Shown piece after piece: positions 22,571-31,408 of a DNA stretch of 33,694 nt (positions are counted from its first letter, which is position 1; the number at the start of each line of letters is the position of its first letter). Made by a program: the position numbers and the translations under genes. The notes under the pieces were generated by a model. It was not told where the DNA came from, did no database searches, and saw only the letters and a list, made by a program, of their open reading frames with translations. Origin of the DNA: Acinetobacter sp. (lineage in GTDB: Bacteria; Pseudomonadota; Gammaproteobacteria; Pseudomonadales; Moraxellaceae); contig JASLHF010000147.1 in assembly GCA_030152275.1 (NCBI GenBank), forward strand, positions 1 through 33,694, read 5' to 3'.

Positions 22571-24460
22571 TTATTTCCCCACTACCTGAATCACGATCAG
22601 AATCATCAGTAAGACAACCGTACCGAATGCCATACTGGAAGCGTATTCACGCAATGAACCTGTTTGACGTGAGCTTGTGAAGCTGTTGCCGCCTTTCACC
22701 AGTGCAGGAAGCACCAGCCATAAGCCGTCAATCGGATCTCGGCCTAAAATTTTCGCAATAAGCAGATAAGGTTTTACAAATACGATGTTATACAGCGCAT
22801 CGAAACCAAGCGCATTGCGGCAGATATTCACAAGGCCTGCACCCAGTGAAGTTTTTGCAAACGATTTCACTGCGCCATAAGCGAATGCAAACAGGCCAAC
22901 GCCAATGACAAGACCAGCAAGCGCAATGCCTACTGCGGTGTATTCTGCGCTGTGCATACCGTGTTCAAGCGCTTCTGGAACATTAAACGCAGGAATTTTC
23001 GCTGCATTTAAAATGCTTTCTACCGGCGCTTTCAGCGCTGCGCCAACGAAAGTTGACAGTACAGCAAGAATCGCCAATGGGCCCCAGTAAGTGACGCCTT
23101 TAATTTCATGATAAGGCGTATTTTCTTTGCCAAAGAATACAACCCAGATTAAACGGAATGTATAAATTGACGTTAAGAACGCGCCTGCAACACCTGTCCA
23201 GTACAGGCAGTCATAGACTGCAACTGCTTGGCCTTTTACCCATACCGCACCCAAAATCGCATCTTTAGAGAAGAAGCCGACTGTAATGAACGGAATAGCT
23301 GCCAATGCGCCGCCGCCGATGGCAAAACATGCAAACAGGAATTTGTTTTTGTGGAACAAACCGCCCATTTTGAAAATGTTTTGTTCGTGATGGTAAGCAA
23401 GGATCACCGCACCAGAAGACAAGAATAATAATGCTTTGAAGAATGCGTGAGTCAGCATGTGGAACAAGCCAGCTTGATAAGCTTCAGCACCCACAGCCAT
23501 GAACATATAACCCAGCTGACTCATAGTGGAGTAAGCAAGAATACGCTTGATATCCGTTTGCACCAAGGCTGCAAAACCAGCAACCAGCAATGTTACCGCG
23601 CCAGTGATTGAAATGAACATCATCACCTGAGGCGCCATTTCAAATACTGTGTACATACGGCAGCATAGATAAACACCGGCTGTTACCATGGTCGCTGCGT
23701 GGATCAATGCAGATACTGGTGTAGGACCGGCCATCGCATCAGCAAGCCAGGTTTGCAGCGGAATCTGAGCAGATTTACCGGCAGCGCCTAGGAACAGCAT
23801 TAATGCGGTCCAGATCGCCATAGATGAACCTTGTGTCATCACGCTTGGCGCAGCTGCAAGCACTTCCGCAATATTTAATGTGCCAAATTGCTGATAAATC
23901 AGGAACAGCGCGATTAACAGAAATACGTCACCGATACGGGTTACTGTAAATGCTTTAATGGCTGCGAAACCGTTTGCAGGGTTTTGATAATAGTAGCCAA
24001 TCAGCAAGTAAGAGCACAGGCCTACGCCTTCCCAGCCTAAGAATAACAGCGCTAAGTTGTCACCCAAAACCAGCAGCAGCATGCTCGCCACGAACAGGTT
24101 GAAGTATGAGAAGAAACGCGCAAAGTCTTCTTCGCCGCGCATGTACCATGTTGCAAAGATGTGGATTAAGAAACCCACGCCAGTGATCATACCCATCATC
24201 AATAATGATAAGCCGTCAAGGTGCAGCGTAAAGCCCGGCGCTAAGTTTCCTGCGCTGAACCAAGTCCACAAATGCTGAGTCGTCGCAACTGAGCCGTTGT
24301 TGACAAAATCAATGCCCGCAATCAGCGCAAACAGCGCAGATAAGCCCACTGAGCCTGCCCCAATAACCGCTGCAGCTTTTTCAGGAAGATTGCTGCGTCC
24401 CGCCGCTAAAAGGATAAAACCAATGAGCGGAAATAATACTGTTAAATATAAATAGCTCAT
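22571..24460 (-). CDS. nuoL: NADH-quinone oxidoreductase subunit L
   Basis: Distal antiporter-like subunit of complex I, 629 residues, about 16 TM segments plus the long lateral helix near the C-terminus. Seen: LLFLGWEGVGLCSYLLIGYYY (TM5 Glu), KSAQIPLQTWLADAMAGPTP (pump Lys region), HAATMVTAGVYL, and KRILAYSTMSQLGYMFMA. The ATG overlaps the nuoK stop by four bases. The C-terminal part (GLVNICRNALGFDALYN onward) matches the family's lateral-helix and final-TM region. Confidence 0.97.
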   Translation of the reverse strand: MSYLYLTVLFPLIGFILLAAGRSNLPEKAAAVIGAGSVGLSALFALIAGIDFVNNGSVATTQHLWTWFSAGNLAPGFTLHLDGLSLLMMGMITGVGFLIHIFATWYMRGEEDFARFFSYFNLFVASMLLLVLGDNLALLFLGWEGVGLCSYLLIGYYYQNPANGFAAIKAFTVTRIGDVFLLIALFLIYQQFGTLNIAEVLAAAPSVMTQGSSMAIWTALMLFLGAAGKSAQIPLQTWLADAMAGPTPVSALIHAATMVTAGVYLCCRMYTVFEMAPQVMMFISITGAVTLLVAGFAALVQTDIKRILAYSTMSQLGYMFMAVGAEAYQAGLFHMLTHAFFKALLFLSSGAVILAYHHEQNIFKMGGLFHKNKFLFACFAIGGGALAAIPFITVGFFSKDAILGAVWVKGQAVAVYDCLYWTGVAGAFLTSIYTFRLIWVVFFGKENTPYHEIKGVTYWGPLAILAVLSTFVGAALKAPVESILNAAKIPAFNVPEALEHGMHSAEYTAVGIALAGLVIGVGLFAFAYGAVKSFAKTSLGAGLVNICRNALGFDALYNIVFVKPYLLIAKILGRDPIDGLWLVLPALVKGGNSFTSSRQTGSLREYASSMAFGTVVLLMILIVIQVVGK

Positions 24461-24765
24461 CCGCGCATCTCACTAGCAGCATCCACATCCAAATGATGGA
24501 AGCGATGATAGAACTGAAGGACGATAGCAAGACCGATACAAGCCTCTGCCGCAGCAAGCGTTAAGATCAGAATGAACATGATTTGGCCATCCGGCTGCGC
24601 CCATGCGCTGCCTGCCAAAACAAACGCTAAAGCAGCGGCGTTCATCATGATTTCAAGGCTCATCAAAATAAATAGCAGATTGCGTCGCACCATCACACCG
24701 TAAAATCCCAGTGCAAAAAGAATGGTGGCAACGATCAAGCCATGTTCTAAAGGAATGTTGCCCAT
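24457..24765 (-). CDS. nuoK: NADH-quinone oxidoreductase subunit K
   Basis: MrpC-like membrane subunit, 102 residues, three TM helices. Key Glu residues sit in SLEIMMNAAAL (TM2) and LAAAEACIGLAI (TM3), both needed for proton transfer in E. coli. The C-terminal SEMRG is nearly invariant. ATG overlaps the last base of the nuoJ stop, and its own TGA overlaps the nuoL ATG, so J, K and L are translationally coupled. Start and length agree with E. coli NuoK (100 aa). Confidence 0.97.
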   Translation of the reverse strand: MGNIPLEHGLIVATILFALGFYGVMVRRNLLFILMSLEIMMNAAALAFVLAGSAWAQPDGQIMFILILTLAAAEACIGLAIVLQFYHRFHHLDVDAASEMRG

Positions 24766-25286
24766 TATTCTTTTTCCTCTTCTGCACTTGGTTCACGTTT
24801 GCCAAGATGGTATGCAGCCACCAGAGCGCCCAGCAGCAGCATTGCGGCAACTTCAACCAGCAATAGGTAATGAGTAAAAAGCGCTGTGCCGACAGCTTTC
24901 GGACCAATCATTTCCGCGCCCATCAGCATAGACGGTTTGGTGTAATCAGAACCCAGCATCCAAACCAGCACAAGACCCATCAGGAAGCTCATCAGCGCAG
25001 GATAAGCCCACGCAGATGAAGTCAGCCATTTGCTTTCCTGTTCCATAGTTTGCTGACCCAAGTTCAGCATCATCACCACGAATACGAAAAGCACCATAAT
25101 CGCGCCTGCGTAAACAATGATCTCTAACGCGCCGGCAAACGGCGCGCCAACGATCATGAACATGCCGGCAACAGCAAGTAAAGAAACGATCAGGCTTAAT
25201 AATGCATGTACAGGATTCGTGTTGGTCACAACACGAATCGTAGAAACGATGGCCACGAGCGCCATCAAATAAAACGGCCACATCAT
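24765..25286 (-). CDS. nuoJ: NADH-quinone oxidoreductase subunit J
   Basis: Membrane subunit of 173 residues with five TM helices that hosts part of the central proton path. TM3 contains LEIIVYAGAIMVLFVFVVMML, the conserved Tyr-Ala-Gly-Ala pi-bulge helix involved in coupling. The C-terminal tail is short and charged (AYHLGKREPSAEEEKE). Start at 25286 overlaps the nuoI stop by four bases; the stop shares one base with the nuoK ATG. Length is close to E. coli NuoJ (184). Confidence 0.96.
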   Translation of the reverse strand: MMWPFYLMALVAIVSTIRVVTNTNPVHALLSLIVSLLAVAGMFMIVGAPFAGALEIIVYAGAIMVLFVFVVMMLNLGQQTMEQESKWLTSSAWAYPALMSFLMGLVLVWMLGSDYTKPSMLMGAEMIGPKAVGTALFTHYLLLVEVAAMLLLGALVAAYHLGKREPSAEEEKE

Positions 25287-25825
25287 GGTAATAGACTCCG
25301 TACATCAACAGGCGCGCTTTCGCGTTGCGCTTGACCTTTGTCTTTGCCTGCAACTGCCATACCGGTTACGCGGTAGAAGTTGTAGTCAGGATATTTACCA
25401 GGACCTGAGATAAGCAAGTGTTCTTTCTCATACACAAGGTCTTGACGAACGTATTCACACAGCTCGAAATCTGGTGTCAACTGAATCGCAGTTGTCGGAC
25501 ACGCTTCTTCACACATACCGCAGAAAATACAGCGAGAGAAGTTGATACGGAAAAATTCCGGATACCAGCGGCCATCTTCATGTTCTGCTTTTTGCAGTGA
25601 AATACAGCCGACTGGGCATGCAACCGCACAAAGGTTACATGCTACACAGCGCTCTTCGCCATCTGGGTCGCGCGTCAGCACGATACGGCCGCGGAAACGC
25701 GGCGGTACGATTTCTTCTGCCGGCACTTCCGGATATAAAATGGTGTCACGTTTACGTGTCACGTGTGAGAAAACCATCCACAGTGAACGTACAATTGACC
25801 CAAATCCAGCTAGAAACTTAAACAT
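25283..25825 (-). CDS. nuoI: NADH-quinone oxidoreductase subunit I
   Basis: Peripheral-arm ferredoxin-like subunit of 180 residues carrying clusters N6a and N6b. The ligands are C60, C63, C66 and C70 (CVACNLCAVAC) followed by C74, and C99, C102, C105, C109 (CIFCGMCEEAC), the canonical two [4Fe-4S] motifs. An N-terminal amphipathic helix docks it on the membrane arm. GGAGAAC lies just before the ATG. Eighteen bases separate it from nuoH; its stop overlaps nuoJ by four bases. Confidence 0.97.
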   Translation of the reverse strand: MFKFLAGFGSIVRSLWMVFSHVTRKRDTILYPEVPAEEIVPPRFRGRIVLTRDPDGEERCVACNLCAVACPVGCISLQKAEHEDGRWYPEFFRINFSRCIFCGMCEEACPTTAIQLTPDFELCEYVRQDLVYEKEHLLISGPGKYPDYNFYRVTGMAVAGKDKGQAQRESAPVDVRSLLP

Positions 25826-25843
25826 TTTGTTCTCCTTGCTGTC

Positions 25844-26860
25844 TTAGGCCTGATTCATCAGAATCACAGCACCAGTAACCAAAAGGTTTACCAACGCCAA
25901 CGGCAAGCAAATTTTCCAGCCAAAATTCATTACTTGGTCATAACGCGGACGCATTAAAGAACCACGCGCCAAAACGAACATCATGACAAAGAATGCTGTT
26001 TTGATAATGAACCAGAATGCTGCTGGAACAAACGGAATTTCAAGGTTGAATGGCGCTAACCAGCCACCAAAGAATAGAGTTACGATCAGAGCAGAGATCA
26101 GTACGACGTTAACGTATTCCGCAACGAAGAACATCCCCCACTTCATGCCGCCATATTCGACATGGTAGCCTTCCGCCAATTCCTGTTCCGCTTCCGGCTG
26201 GTCAAATGGGTGACGGTGAGTTACCGCTACGCCTGCAACCACGAAAATCAAGAAACCTAAGAATTGAGGAATAACAAACCAAACATCGCGCTGCGCTTCT
26301 ACAATTTCACGCATATTGAATGAGCCGGCAATTGCCACTACGCCCATCAGTGAGATACCCAAGAACACTTCATAAGAAATGGTTTGAGCTGCAGAACGCA
26401 GACCGCCTAATAACGCATATTTGTTATTTGACGACCAGCCGCCGAACAATACTGCATAAACTGCAATACCGGCCATTGCCATAAAGAACAGTAAGCCGAT
26501 GCTCATGTCCGATACGCCTAAATAAGGCGATACCGGAATAACCATGAATGACAGTACTGCAGTCCCCATTGCCACTGCTGGCGCCAGACGGAAAGTCAGT
26601 TTGTCGGCAAATTTTGGCGTCCAGTCTTCTTTGAACATGATTTTCAGCATGTCGGCAACAATCTGGAACATACCGCCCGGACCTACACGGTTCGGACCGT
26701 AACGGTCTTGCCATAATGCCAGCAGACGCCGTTCAATAAACGACATCAGCGCAGCAATTAAAACCACGGCCAGCAAAATCACAATCGCTTGCAGCACAGA
26801 ATAGGCAATTGGCCAGTTCTCAGCCCACAGCGGTGTTTGACGGATTAATTCTTGATTCAT
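25844..26860 (-). CDS. nuoH: NADH-quinone oxidoreductase subunit H
   Basis: Membrane subunit of 338 residues with eight TM helices, forming much of the quinone chamber at the junction with the peripheral arm. Seen: ERRLLALWQDRYGPNRVGPGG (about 44-64), the hallmark quinone-site loop, FDQPEAEQELAEGYHVEYGGMKWGMFF with the acidic E-channel residues, and RPRYDQVMNFGWK near the C-terminus. AGGAG lies eleven bases before the ATG. Its ATG lies three bases after the nuoG stop. Confidence 0.97.
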   Translation of the reverse strand: MNQELIRQTPLWAENWPIAYSVLQAIVILLAVVLIAALMSFIERRLLALWQDRYGPNRVGPGGMFQIVADMLKIMFKEDWTPKFADKLTFRLAPAVAMGTAVLSFMVIPVSPYLGVSDMSIGLLFFMAMAGIAVYAVLFGGWSSNNKYALLGGLRSAAQTISYEVFLGISLMGVVAIAGSFNMREIVEAQRDVWFVIPQFLGFLIFVVAGVAVTHRHPFDQPEAEQELAEGYHVEYGGMKWGMFFVAEYVNVVLISALIVTLFFGGWLAPFNLEIPFVPAAFWFIIKTAFFVMMFVLARGSLMRPRYDQVMNFGWKICLPLALVNLLVTGAVILMNQA

Positions 26861-26863
26861 GAA

Positions 26864-29545
26864 TTACACTCCTACCGCGACTGAAACAGGCTCTGCAAGA
26901 GATACCGTTGGCGCTAAGCCAATTGGATAACCGATATAACCTGTAGGTAAATAGTCAATCACCTGTACTGGCAGCACGATTGAAGTCTCGCCAGACTGTA
27001 CAGTAATTTTTTGACCGTTTTGAACGTTCAAGCGCGCAGCATCCTGCTCACCAACAGCAAATGCAGCTTCAGGAATACGTGATTCCATGGCTGGGGTTTT
27101 CACTGTAAATTCGCCAGAAGCAAAAATATGGTGCATTGGCACAAGACGGAAACTTTCCGGATTTACCGCAACTGCTGCAGGCGCAACGTATGTGCGTGCT
27201 GGACGTTTTGGCAAACGGTCGAATAAACGAATACCTGCATCACCGCCTTTTAAGTGGCCGCCCACGTTGTCTTGGAATTTGTTCCAAGCTTGCGGTGAGT
27301 TCCAGCCTGCAGACCATGCAAATGGCACAAGCGATGCTGGAGTTTGGTTACCGACATAACCTTCCATAGAGAATGTTAACGCAGAGTCTATATCAACCGG
27401 CTGTTTAGGCTCATGAATAGACAGCGGCGCGCGCATTGCAGTACGGCCAGAGTAACGGCGCGGTTCACGCGCAACTTTAAGACCATGTACACGGAAGCCC
27501 GCATCTGGCGCTACGTCTTGAATCGCTTCAAGAGCAGGTACGTTTTTCGCAACTGACTCAATCACGTCATCAAGCAGTGTCCAAGAAATCGCTTTGCCCT
27601 TCACGCCAGTTTCAATGGCATGCAGCCAGCGCCAAGATTCTTTAATCGCAAGCTCTGGTTTGTAGTAGCTCGGGTCATACACTTGGTAGAAACGCTGCGC
27701 ACGGCCTTCTTGAGAAACCACAGTACCATCGCCTTCAGCAAAGCTTGCAGCAGAAAGTACAATGTTTGCTTTTGCAACAGTTGCAGTTTCAGAATGATCG
27801 AGAACAATCACTTCTTTTCCTGAAAGCGCCGCATCAACTTGCGCTGCCGGCAGACGGCGATACAAGTCATTTTCAACAATAACAACTGTGTCAAAATCTT
27901 GCGCAAATGCTTGTTCTAAGCTTTGACCGCCTAGAATTGCCAAGCCCATTGAGTTCACTTCAGGAACAGTCAATGTTAAGCCTGCATTTGAACCTAGATT
28001 CTGTGCAACTTGTGCAGCCGCTTCCATGATTGCAGCGTCTTGCAGGCTCGTACCAGAGATGATCAATGGTTTTTTCGCAGCTTTTAAGGTATCTGCAATG
28101 GTTTGCGCAAATGCTTTCGCATCGTCATCTAAACCAAGAATCGCTTCACCTTTCACGCCTGCAGCAATTGCGAAACCTAAACGCGCGATGTCATTTGGAG
28201 AAGCAACGACTTCACCGGCAGCAACGTCTGCTAGACGGGTTTGTGTCGCAGCCAAGATGTAAATCGGAGATTTGGCATCTTGTGCAATACGTTTCACAGG
28301 TTCAGCTAACCAGTCTTGAGTACGGCGTTCTGCCGCCATTTCTTTGCCTTTATTTTTCGCAGCTTGGCGAACAGATAAAGCCATACGTGGCGCAGTTTGC
28401 GTAAGATCTTCACCCAAAATCAGCACAGCATCATAGCTCTCAATTTCACGCATGCCCGGGTTGTAAACACCCTCGGTTTGCATAATTGAGGCTGCTAATT
28501 CAACCAAGTTTTGCTCTTTCTGAGACATCCCGGTTGAGTAGCTGTCTTGGCCAACTAATTCGCGCAGCGCGAAGTTTGACTCAAGTGATGCACGCGGCGA
28601 ACCGATACCCAGTACTTTTTTGCCTTGGATATTGGCAATCACCGTATCTAGCGCAGTATCCACAGAAACTGTTTCTACCGCTGCGCCATTGCGGAACTGC
28701 GGCTGACGCGGACGGTCTGCACGGTTCACATAACCTGTACCGAAACGGCCTTTATCGCAAAGGAAGTATTGGTTAACGTCGCCATTGAAGCGGTTTTCTA
28801 CACGGCGCAATTCACCATAGCGTTCACCCGGAGAAATGTTACAGCCTGAAGAACAGCCTTGGCATACGCTTGGCGCATACTGCATGTCCCATTTACGGTT
28901 ATAGCGTTCTGAGTGAGTTTTGTCTGTGAATACACCTGTTGGACAAACTTCAGTCAAGTTGCCAGAGAATTCAGATTCTAAAGTACCTGATTCTGGACGG
29001 CCGAAGTAAACGCGCGAAGCGTTTGCATACACACCAAAGTCTGTACCGCCCGCATAGTCTTTGTAGTAGCGCACACAACGGTAACAAGCAATACAGCGGT
29101 TCATTTCGTGAGAAATGAATGAGCCTAACTCTTGGTTGTAGTGCGTACGTTTAGTGAAACGGTAGCGGCGGCGGTCATGCTGTGTCATTACAGTCATATC
29201 TTGTAAATGACAGTGACCGCCCTCTTCACACACTGGACAGTCGTGCGGGTGATTGGTCATCAAGAATTCAACAACAGAAGCGCGAAAATCTGTCGCTTCT
29301 TTGTCTTCAATCGAGATATAGGTATTGTCAGATGCAGGCGTCATGCATGACATCACCAAACGGCCACGCGTATCGTCCGCGTTGGCATATTGTTTGACGG
29401 CACATTGACGGCAAGAACCGACAGAACCTAAGGATGGATGCCAGCAGAAGTAAGGGATATCAATACCCAGACTCAAACATGCCTGCAACAGGTTTTCTGA
29501 GCCGTTTACTTCGTAGTCTTTTCCATCGACATGAATTGTAGCCAT
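26864..29545 (-). CDS. nuoG: NADH-quinone oxidoreductase subunit G
   Basis: Largest peripheral-arm subunit (893 residues, E. coli 908). Fe-S ligands can be read directly: [2Fe-2S] N1b with C34, C45, C48 and C67; the His-ligated [4Fe-4S] N5 site with H99 or H101 plus C103, C106 and C112; N4 with C151, C154, C157 and C201; and a further CxxCxxxC set (C228, C231, C235, C263) for the off-pathway N7 cluster, which is kept only in some bacteria, such as E. coli. The rest (about 270-893) is a molybdopterin-oxidoreductase-like domain that lacks a molybdenum cofactor in complex I and is less conserved. Eleven bases separate it from nuoF. Confidence 0.97.
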   Translation of the reverse strand: MATIHVDGKDYEVNGSENLLQACLSLGIDIPYFCWHPSLGSVGSCRQCAVKQYANADDTRGRLVMSCMTPASDNTYISIEDKEATDFRASVVEFLMTNHPHDCPVCEEGGHCHLQDMTVMTQHDRRRYRFTKRTHYNQELGSFISHEMNRCIACYRCVRYYKDYAGGTDFGVYANASRVYFGRPESGTLESEFSGNLTEVCPTGVFTDKTHSERYNRKWDMQYAPSVCQGCSSGCNISPGERYGELRRVENRFNGDVNQYFLCDKGRFGTGYVNRADRPRQPQFRNGAAVETVSVDTALDTVIANIQGKKVLGIGSPRASLESNFALRELVGQDSYSTGMSQKEQNLVELAASIMQTEGVYNPGMREIESYDAVLILGEDLTQTAPRMALSVRQAAKNKGKEMAAERRTQDWLAEPVKRIAQDAKSPIYILAATQTRLADVAAGEVVASPNDIARLGFAIAAGVKGEAILGLDDDAKAFAQTIADTLKAAKKPLIISGTSLQDAAIMEAAAQVAQNLGSNAGLTLTVPEVNSMGLAILGGQSLEQAFAQDFDTVVIVENDLYRRLPAAQVDAALSGKEVIVLDHSETATVAKANIVLSAASFAEGDGTVVSQEGRAQRFYQVYDPSYYKPELAIKESWRWLHAIETGVKGKAISWTLLDDVIESVAKNVPALEAIQDVAPDAGFRVHGLKVAREPRRYSGRTAMRAPLSIHEPKQPVDIDSALTFSMEGYVGNQTPASLVPFAWSAGWNSPQAWNKFQDNVGGHLKGGDAGIRLFDRLPKRPARTYVAPAAVAVNPESFRLVPMHHIFASGEFTVKTPAMESRIPEAAFAVGEQDAARLNVQNGQKITVQSGETSIVLPVQVIDYLPTGYIGYPIGLAPTVSLAEPVSVAVGV

Positions 29546-29556
29546 AGTCGAATTCC

Positions 29557-30888
29557 TTAAACTTGTTCTGCGTTGCTAACTTGAGCAGCAGCATTTACTA
29601 CTTTTGCTTCAAATTCGCCACGGAAATGTTTGAGTGCGCCCATTAACGGTTCCATCGCACCTGGAGCATGCGCACAGAAAGTTTTACCAATCCAAAGCTT
29701 GCGGGTCAGTTCCTGCAAGTGATCGATATCTTCTTGTTTGCCTGTGCCATCTTCCAATGCTTTAAGCGCTTTAACCGCCCAAGGCAAACCGTCACGGCAA
29801 GGTGTACACCAGCCGCAAGATTCACGCGCAAAGAATTCTTCTAAGTTACGTGTTGCAGAAACCATGCACTGAGTTTCATCTACCACCATCAGCAGACACG
29901 TACCTAAACGTGAACCAGCTTTCATGATGCTCTCAGCATCCATAGGAAGGTCAATGTGTTCAGCCGCCAAAAAGTCAGTTGAAGCGCCGCCTGGAAGCCA
30001 TGCTTTAAGCTTTAAGCCATCACGCATGCCGCCGGCATAATCTTCAATCACTTCACGCGCAGTTGTACCAAACGGAAGTTCCCAAAGGCCTGGGAATTTT
30101 ACTTTGCCTGAAGCGCCGTAAATTTTTGTGCCCGGATCTTTCGACTTCCCTTCAGACAAGCCAATGTACCATTCTGGACCGCGCAGCATAATAGCCGGCA
30201 AGTTGTTGTACGTTTCGACGTTGTTGACAATGGTCGGACGACCCCAAGCACCTGCAACTTGCGGGAATGGCGGTTTAGTACGCGGGTTCGCGCGGCGGCC
30301 TTCCAGCGAGTTAATCAATGCCGTTTCTTCACCGCAGATATAACGGCCAGCGCCGGTATGCACATGCAGTTCAAAATTCCAGCCAGTGCCTTGGATATTT
30401 TCACCCAAGTAACCTTTGGCGCGGATTTGATCCAGCGCTTCATTCAAATACTGTGCAGCTTCGATGTATTCACCGCGAATGAAGATATAACCTTGAGTCG
30501 CCTCTAGGGTATATGCAGCAATCAACATACCTTCAATCAGCTGGTGAGGAAGTTTTTCCATCAGCAAGCGGTCTTTGAATGTACCCGGTTCCATTTCATC
30601 GGCATTGCAGATCAGGTAGCGAGGGCCTGAGTTATCGTTTGGCGCCATTAGCGACCATTTGATCCCTGCAGGGAAACCTGCACCGCCACGGCCTTTTACG
30701 GTTGCAGCTTTAATCACTTCAAGCACTTCTTTCGGCAGCATGCCAATCGCTTTTTTAAAGCCAGCATAGCCTTCTAAAGCTTCGTAATCATCTGCGCTGC
30801 GTACGTGCTCCTGTTTGCTCAAACGCCATGTTAATGGGTGAGTTTCTGGGTTGCCGTCGCCATAAATTGGTCTTGGTTCAGTATTCAT
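29557..30888 (-). CDS. nuoF: NADH-quinone oxidoreductase subunit F
   Basis: NADH-oxidising subunit with FMN and cluster N3, 443 residues. Seen: NADH/FMN site KGRGGAGFPAGIKW at about 65-78, NADEMEPGTFKDR near 94-106, GAGRYICGEETALINSLEG further on, and the N3 cysteines in ESCGWCTPCRDG near residue 350, with a fourth Cys in TFCAHAPGAMEP near 397. The ATG overlaps the nuoE stop by four bases. This is the entry point for electrons from NADH. Confidence 0.97.
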   Translation of the reverse strand: MNTEPRPIYGDGNPETHPLTWRLSKQEHVRSADDYEALEGYAGFKKAIGMLPKEVLEVIKAATVKGRGGAGFPAGIKWSLMAPNDNSGPRYLICNADEMEPGTFKDRLLMEKLPHQLIEGMLIAAYTLEATQGYIFIRGEYIEAAQYLNEALDQIRAKGYLGENIQGTGWNFELHVHTGAGRYICGEETALINSLEGRRANPRTKPPFPQVAGAWGRPTIVNNVETYNNLPAIMLRGPEWYIGLSEGKSKDPGTKIYGASGKVKFPGLWELPFGTTAREVIEDYAGGMRDGLKLKAWLPGGASTDFLAAEHIDLPMDAESIMKAGSRLGTCLLMVVDETQCMVSATRNLEEFFARESCGWCTPCRDGLPWAVKALKALEDGTGKQEDIDHLQELTRKLWIGKTFCAHAPGAMEPLMGALKHFRGEFEAKVVNAAAQVSNAEQV

Positions 30889-31394
30889 ACATACTTCTCC
30901 AATAACTGTTTAATTGAAGTCACTTCCACTAGACCGTGAGTGTCTTCATCAATCATCAACGTTGGGCCTTTATCGCAGTTCCCTAAGCAGCAGATTGGAA
31001 GCAATGTGAAACGGCCGTCAGCAGTCGTTTGACCGAACTGGATGCCAAGTTCACGCTGAAATGCTTCAGCTAAAGTTTCTGCGCCCATCAGGAAGCAGGC
31101 AATTGAGTCACACAATAAAATTACGTGACGGCCTACAGGTTGACGGTAAATACGGTTGTAGAACGTAGCCACACCTTCAAGGTCGGCAAGGCTCATGCTC
31201 AGCAATTGAGCAATCGCATTCATTTGCGCATCATCTACCCAGCCGTTGCGGCGCTGAACGCATTTTAAAGCGTCCAAACATGCTGCGCGCGGGTATGGAT
31301 AATGCTCGATGTGGTGTTGAATATCATGGATTTCTTCCGAAGTTAAAATCCCTTCAACATTCACACGCGGTTTTTTGTCAGTCAAAATCATCAT
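30885..31394 (-). CDS. nuoE: NADH-quinone oxidoreductase subunit E
   Basis: Thioredoxin-fold subunit with [2Fe-2S] cluster N1a, 169 residues. Cluster ligands: C95 and C100 (CDSIAC) and C136 and C140 (CLGNC). The N-terminal half is helical (LTSEEIHDIQHHIEHYP onward). Two adjacent ATGs (31394 and 31391); AAGGGG about ten bases upstream serves either. It follows nuoCD after 14 bases and overlaps nuoF by four. Confidence 0.97.
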   Translation of the reverse strand: MMILTDKKPRVNVEGILTSEEIHDIQHHIEHYPYPRAACLDALKCVQRRNGWVDDAQMNAIAQLLSMSLADLEGVATFYNRIYRQPVGRHVILLCDSIACFLMGAETLAEAFQRELGIQFGQTTADGRFTLLPICCLGNCDKGPTLMIDEDTHGLVEVTSIKQLLEKYV

Positions 31395-31408
31395 AATGCG
31401 TTTACCCC

